From NCBI GenBank assembly GCA_012932295.1, contig JAAONU010000078.1, forward strand, positions 1 to 64,000: a stretch of 64,000 nt of DNA, written 5' to 3'. Position 1 is the first letter of the stretch. Each line of letters opens with the position of its first letter. This DNA comes from Cyclina sinensis (taxonomy: Eukaryota; Mollusca; Bivalvia; Venerida; Veneridae). Below the pieces are notes generated by a model. It had not been told where the DNA came from and did no database searches. It saw nothing but the letters and a program-made list of their open reading frames with translations. A program made the translations under genes and the position numbers. This document shows positions 59,916-64,000 of the stretch, piece by piece.

Positions 59916-60365
59916 TAAATCATCAAAATAGTTTTACAATTAAGCTCTTTTAAAAAAATCGTATTCCAAACAATTTTGTTTGACTGATTTGGCTGGGAAG
60001 GAGTGTGATTGTCAACATAAGACATAAAAAAACTAACGGGATAATGGTCAGAAAATTCCGACAAATCTAATATTTTAAAATCTTTTATAAGTGTAAAACC
60101 TTCAAAATCTGTTATCAAATAGTCGACCATGCTTTCTACAGGTCTGTTCCTATTAAGCCCATGAAAAGTACATTTTCTTTCACTAAGCCGACCGTTAACA
60201 ATAAAAAGGTAACACTCTTTACATAAAGATAATAGTTTGTTGCCAAATCCGTTAATAGATTTGTCATCATTTTTCCGCTCTGGTAATTTCTTATATAAAT
60301 AATCGGATTGGGGTACGTCAACATAACGGTTCAAGTGAATATCTACTATAAAGTCATAAATTGAC
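59915..60365 (-). pseudogene. LINE endonuclease C-terminal part
   Basis: Contains MVDYLITD and the terminal EFSDHYPVSF, the SDH motif that closes EEP-type endonucleases. The N-terminal catalytic Asn and Glu motifs are absent because the element is truncated at about 60,365. The frame shifts near 59,930 into the next block. Confidence 0.8.
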
Positions 60366-60724
60366 TTGTTAAATTAACGCGTGTCAAAATAACGATCACT
60401 GCTAATTGGTAAACAATAGATACAGACGTTAAATTTTAGCCGCACGGTTTGCGATCTTAGGTCTGTCTTTTGCACTTTTTTTATTTTTCAGGTATTTGGA
60501 AGAAAAACTGCATTGATATAAACTAAATTTTACAGAAAAATCGTCCGGAATTCAGAATTCGGAAGTTTCGAATTTCATAAGTATGATTTACATAGAAATC
60601 AGAAGAAATTTCGGGACCGAGAAAATCGTTCAGTTTTCAGAAGGTTCCGGTTTTTTGAAGGTCCGGTTTTCGGAAGTTTTACTGTATATGTATGTTGTAG
60701 TGATTGTTAATGGTTTTGTCTCTC
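60366..60724. other. Spacer between LINE and foldback element
   Basis: AT-rich sequence. Several degenerate GGTTTTCGGAAGTTT-like phrases occur at 60,540-60,690. Nothing coding. Confidence 0.5.
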
Positions 60725-61333
60725 CCATGCCGACCACAGACACTTGAGGTAAAGAAATAGTACTTGTTTCACAAATGTGAAGACATAAGGCAGTCATATA
60801 CCAATTTTGGTGCCTGTCTGAGAACGTTTCAATAATTGCTAAAATTCTCTAATATGCCTTACAAATATAAAGATATAACTGTTTGTCAGATGTAAACATT
60901 CAACACGCGTTGATTTACATCGCGTATTTTTCTCGTTCAGTGTATATCATATACATTACTGATGCCATGCGACGCAGAAATGATTTATATTCACGTTCAT
61001 GTAACTCAGAATACCTGTTATCCTTGTTTGCCAACAAAATTCGTAACGAAACTCCAAAATTTCACAAAATTTCCTTCATTTACACAATCATTTCTGCGTC
61101 GCATTGTATGTGATATACATTGAACGAGAAAAAACGCGATGTAAATCAACGCGTGTTGAATCTTTACATCTGACAAACATTTATATCTTTATATTTTAAG
61201 GTATTACAGCGATTTTTAGCAATTATTGAAACGTTCTCAGAGAGGCACCAAACTTGGTATTCGAGTTCCTTATGGCTTCACATTTGTGAAACAAATACAA
61301 TTTCTATACCCCAAGTGTCTGTTATGCCGACAT
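60725..61333. mobile_element. 0.6-kb foldback element with about 250-bp inverted arms
   Basis: The left arm (about 60,725-60,985) and right arm (about 61,086-61,333) are inverted copies with scattered mismatches, separated by about 100 bp. Matching landmarks are ATGCCGAC at both outer ends, CACAAATGTGAAG, GAACGTTTCAATAATTGCT, AACACGCGTTGATTTACATC and GCGACGCAGAAATGATT. The left arm has an extra 12 bases near 60,955. No coding capacity; foldback or hairpin MITE type. Target duplication not identified. Confidence 0.85.
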
Positions 61334-61640
61334 CAGTCTTTTTATCACTACCTAATAAATGTTTGCGACTGTGATTATACGTGCTTTTATCACTACCTAA
61401 TAAATGTTCGCGGCTGTGATTATACGTGCTTTTATCACTTTATGTACCTAGTAAATGTTCGCGACTGTGATTATACGTGCTTTTATCACTACATGTACCT
61501 AGTAAATATTTGCGACTGTGATTATACGTGCTTTTTATCACTACCTAATAAATGTTCGCGACTGTGATTATACGTGTTTTTATCACTATATGTAATTAGT
61601 AAATGTTCGCGACTGTGATTATACTTGCTTTTAACATTTA
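61334..61640. repeat. 46-52-bp tandem repeat, 6 copies
   Basis: Units contain TTTATCACTACCTAATAAAT and GCGACTGTGATTATACGTGC, beginning directly after the foldback element. Two length forms (with or without an extra ATGTAC) alternate. The 113-codon frame across it is a repeat artefact. Confidence 0.9.
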
Positions 61641-62038
61641 TCTTTGTTGAACAATCTTTTTCTCGTGTCATACTCTCAGAAAAAATAACCTTTCACAGGT
61701 GCGTGCCACAAGAAATTATATCAGGTAGATATACGCCTGATGCATTTCTAAATAGGCTGATGAAGTTTGAAAGTATTTCAGTTTCGGAACAGTAAATTGA
61801 GCGTTAAGACTTTCAAAATGCTATTTAATACCTCCCCTTTCTTAGGAAAATATTTCATGGTCTAACATATTCTAAAGGTTATATTGTGTTATATAGAAAT
61901 GTTTTACACCAGTTTCAAAGGTAAGTGACGTTGTAAAATGGTTTTATATGTATAACGTTTAATTTTCTAACAACCTCGTAAGTGATTTTCAATTAATTAC
62001 TCGAAAAGGATAACACAAGCCAGCCTTATTAAAAAATT
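61641..62038. other. Spacer, nothing recognised
   Basis: AT-rich, no coding or repeat structure recognised. Confidence 0.5.
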
Positions 62039-63050
62039 AATATATTTTATTGTGATGCTAATTCAACGAATTGTTTTGTAGAATGACGATCATTTACTCT
62101 ATTTGTTGATAGTCTGCGTACAGTCATTCAAAGAGTATTTAAAAAACCCATATCTACTGTAACAAAGATTGAAAAAAAAAATAATTCAAGCATATGAATA
62201 GACCAACAATAACGTGTATGTGTGTGTATGTGTATATGTGTATGTATGTGTGATTGTGTATATTTGTATAAGTATTCTGATAATTAACTAGAGGAATTTA
62301 TATCACTTTTTTGCTAGGCTGATAGGTGACAAGGTTACATTAAGTGTGATGCACGAACTTAAAAATGGAAAATATGCCCAATATCATTAGTATTCTTTAT
62401 TATTCTACTTGGTGTTAGTATATATTTTATTGTGATGCTAGTTCAGCGAATTGTTTTGTAGAATGACGATCATTTACTCTCTTTGTTGATAGTCTGCGTA
62501 AAGTCATTCAAAGAGCATAAAAAACCTATATTAACTGTAACATAGATTAAAAACAATAATAATTCAAGCATATGAATAGTCTGCGTACAGTCATTCAAAG
62601 AGTATTTAAAAAACCCATATCTACTATAACAAAGATTAAAAAAAAATAATTCAAGCATATGAATAGACCAACAATAACGTGTATTTGTGTGTATGTGTAT
62701 ATGTGTATGTATGTGTGAGTGTGTATATTTGTATAAGTATTCTGATAATTAACTAGAGGAATTTATATCACTTTTTTGCTAGGCTGATAGGTGACAAGGT
62801 TACATTAAGTGTGATGCACGAACTTAAAAATGGGAAATATGCCCAATATCATTAGTATTCTTTATTGTTCTACTTGTGTTAGTATATATTTTATTGTGAT
62901 GCTAGTTCAGCGAATTGTTTTGTAGAATGACGATCATTAACTCTCTTGGTTGATAGTCTGCGTATAGTCATTCAAAGAGTATAAAAAAACCATATCTATT
63001 GTAACAAAGATAGAAAATAATAATAATTCAAGCATATGATTAGACCAACA
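62039..63050 (+). repeat. Tandem monomers (about 380 bp) upstream of a LINE ORF
   Basis: Three repeats begin with TATATTTTATTGTGATGCTA at about 62,041, 62,421 and 62,885. Copy 1 is about 380 bp. Copy 2 is about 463 bp because an 80-bp piece (GTCTGCGT..CATTCAAAGAG) is duplicated inside it. Copy 3 is partial and leads to the endonuclease frame at 63,244. Each full copy contains a (GT/AT) microsatellite and the phrase TTGCTAGGCTGATAGGTGAC. The arrangement resembles the monomer arrays of some L1-type 5' UTRs. Confidence 0.75.
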
Positions 63051-63243
63051 ATAACGAGCAAATAGTATAAGCAGCACTAACAGCAACTGTATTTTATAGA
63101 TTGTTAAAAAATAAGTCCAGTTTATTCCTTTCAAACAGGAAGCTTTTTGTTTTTTCATCATGATTGTTCTTGTTTATATTTTTTCTGTCTTACTCTGATT
63201 ACTTTGGTATCACTTGTGTCTGACTATTACCTAAATTACTATT

Positions 63244-64000
63244 ATGTATAAGAAAACAGTAGTTGTGACATACAATGTAAACGGAATTTCAAACAAAAAG
63301 AAAAGAAATGCAGTCTTTAAATGGCTTAAAACACAAAGTGCTGATATAAGTATGCTTCAAGAAATACATTATAAAAGTCTAGACAAAGAAAAATGGAAGA
63401 AAGATTGGAATATTGGCGAAATAATATGCAGTGGCAACAGTTCAAATCAAGCCGGCGTAGCGATTCTTATAAAAAACAGTTCTAACATAAAAATTGTAAC
63501 AGTCTACGAAATTGAAATAGGACGATTACCAGCAGTTCATGTTCAAATTCAAAACAAAGACATATTACTTATAAATATTTATGGCCCAAATAAAGATGAC
63601 ACAACATTATTCAACAAACTTGAACTTTTTTTAAAAGATAAATCTAACATGTCTGTTTTTATGGGTGGGGATATAAACCTTCCCTTAAATCCTGAAATAG
63701 ACAAGCAAGGTGGAAATAAGAATACTCACTTGAAATGTCGTAGAAAAATAAAATCCATATTAGAAGAATATGATCTGATAGATGTATATAGAACTTATAA
63801 TTCTGATAATAAAAAATTTACTTGGCGTTCTTCTGTACGAACTGAAATTGCTTGCAGACTTGACTATTTATTTGTCTCAAAATATATTTCAAATTCAGTT
63901 ATAAAAATAGATATCAAACCGAGCTTTAAGTCTGATCACTCAAATAGTATACATGGAAGTTGATTTTGAACCGGTTCAAAGGGGACCAGGCATATTTAAG
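63244..64000 (+). mobile_element. L1/Tx1-like LINE ORF2, endonuclease domain (runs off the window)
   Basis: From ATG 63,244 a 239-codon frame encodes an apurinic-like (EEP) endonuclease, which nicks the target for target-primed reverse transcription. Visible motifs: YNVNGI (N11, N13), LQE with catalytic E40, NIYGPN (111-116), GGDIN (141-145; D143, N145), RLDYLF (205-210) and SDH (230-232), that is, the full catalytic set. Immediately after SDH an A run at 63,942-63,944 shifts the frame and gives TGA at 63,962. The following bases in another frame read as a typical continuation (RGPG near the end), so this copy is broken by a one-base indel, or the indel is a sequencing error. The RT lies beyond the window. 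Codon use is A-rich, as in many LINEs. Confidence 0.85.

Larger units (their letters stand above)
57285..60365 (-). mobile_element. Decayed LINE-type retrotransposon, 5'-truncated in the endonuclease
   Basis: Minus-strand remains of one non-LTR element, read right to left: C-terminal half of the apurinic-type endonuclease, a linker, reverse transcriptase, and a C-terminal zinc knuckle, with frameshifts and at least one stop between blocks. The 3' end carries short direct repeats of AAAGTTC (57,288-57,309), as in LINE families ending in short tandem repeats. The RT motif GLKQGEPLSP differs from the PQGSVLGP type usual in Jockey/CR1 elements, so I leave the clade open. Same family as the relic at 43,990-45,330. 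Non-functional. Confidence 0.85.

Overview
This window is the left end of a chromosome from an AT-rich animal genome. The telomere repeat is the metazoan TTAGGG type, with the C-rich strand (CCCTAA) on the + strand, as expected for a left end. A neuropeptide GPCR of the neuromedin-U/PRXamide (capa/pyrokinin) class, non-LTR retrotransposons, and repeat styles that I recall from bivalve genomes suggest a lophotrochozoan, most likely a bivalve mollusc. The species cannot be named from the sequence.

Layout. (1) 1-11,855: telomeric CCCTAA tracts alternate with two related subtelomeric units, A (7 copies, about 0.93 kb) and B (4 copies, about 0.82 kb). Most copies sit in a 3.26-kb higher-order repeat. 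Every unit starts with degenerate TTAGGG in the opposite orientation to the CCCTAA tract before it, so there are 11 head-to-head telomeric junctions. Every unit ends in a CpG-containing patch of promoter-type motifs (E2F-, YY1-, NRF1-, ETS- or E-box-like) next to the following CCCTAA tract. (2) 11,856-17,690: a 2.25-kb macrosatellite C (two full copies and one partial), built from a GGTTACC satellite, a CAT/AAC-rich block, an AT-rich spacer and a CCCTAA tract. (3) 17,690-26,100: a mixed subtelomeric belt with two members of an unrecognised protein family on the minus strand. The first is cut short by a telomeric tract; the second carries an in-frame (TA)n expansion. Telomere-variant minisatellites based on GGGTAGAGGGTTAC and GGGTTAGGTC lie in the same belt. 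(4) 26,100-39,200: no secure gene. It holds a 2.5-kb dispersed element with an internal 330-bp repeat, a 31-bp satellite of about 53 copies, a 150-bp foldback hairpin and one doubtful minus-strand exon. (5) 39,244-50,098: the only complete, well-supported gene, a four-exon rhodopsin-class GPCR (524 aa). Its 8.6-kb first intron hosts a LINE relic, a tRNA-headed SINE-like segment and a 1.06-kb element with terminal inverted repeats. (6) 50,100-64,000: mainly repeats. These are a 39-bp and a 145-bp tandem array, a decayed minus-strand LINE (57.3-60.4 kb), a 0.6-kb foldback element, a 46-52-bp tandem array, and the start of a plus-strand L1/Tx1-like LINE that runs off the window, preceded by tandem monomers resembling an L1-type 5' UTR.

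The genes do not form an operon or pathway. The unifying theme is a chromosome end that decays from true telomere, through telomere/promoter composite units and telomere-variant minisatellites, to ordinary mobile-element-rich DNA with one neuropeptide receptor about 39 kb from the end. Nothing was computed or searched. All calls are by eye, and names of repeat classes are inferences unless coding motifs are cited.
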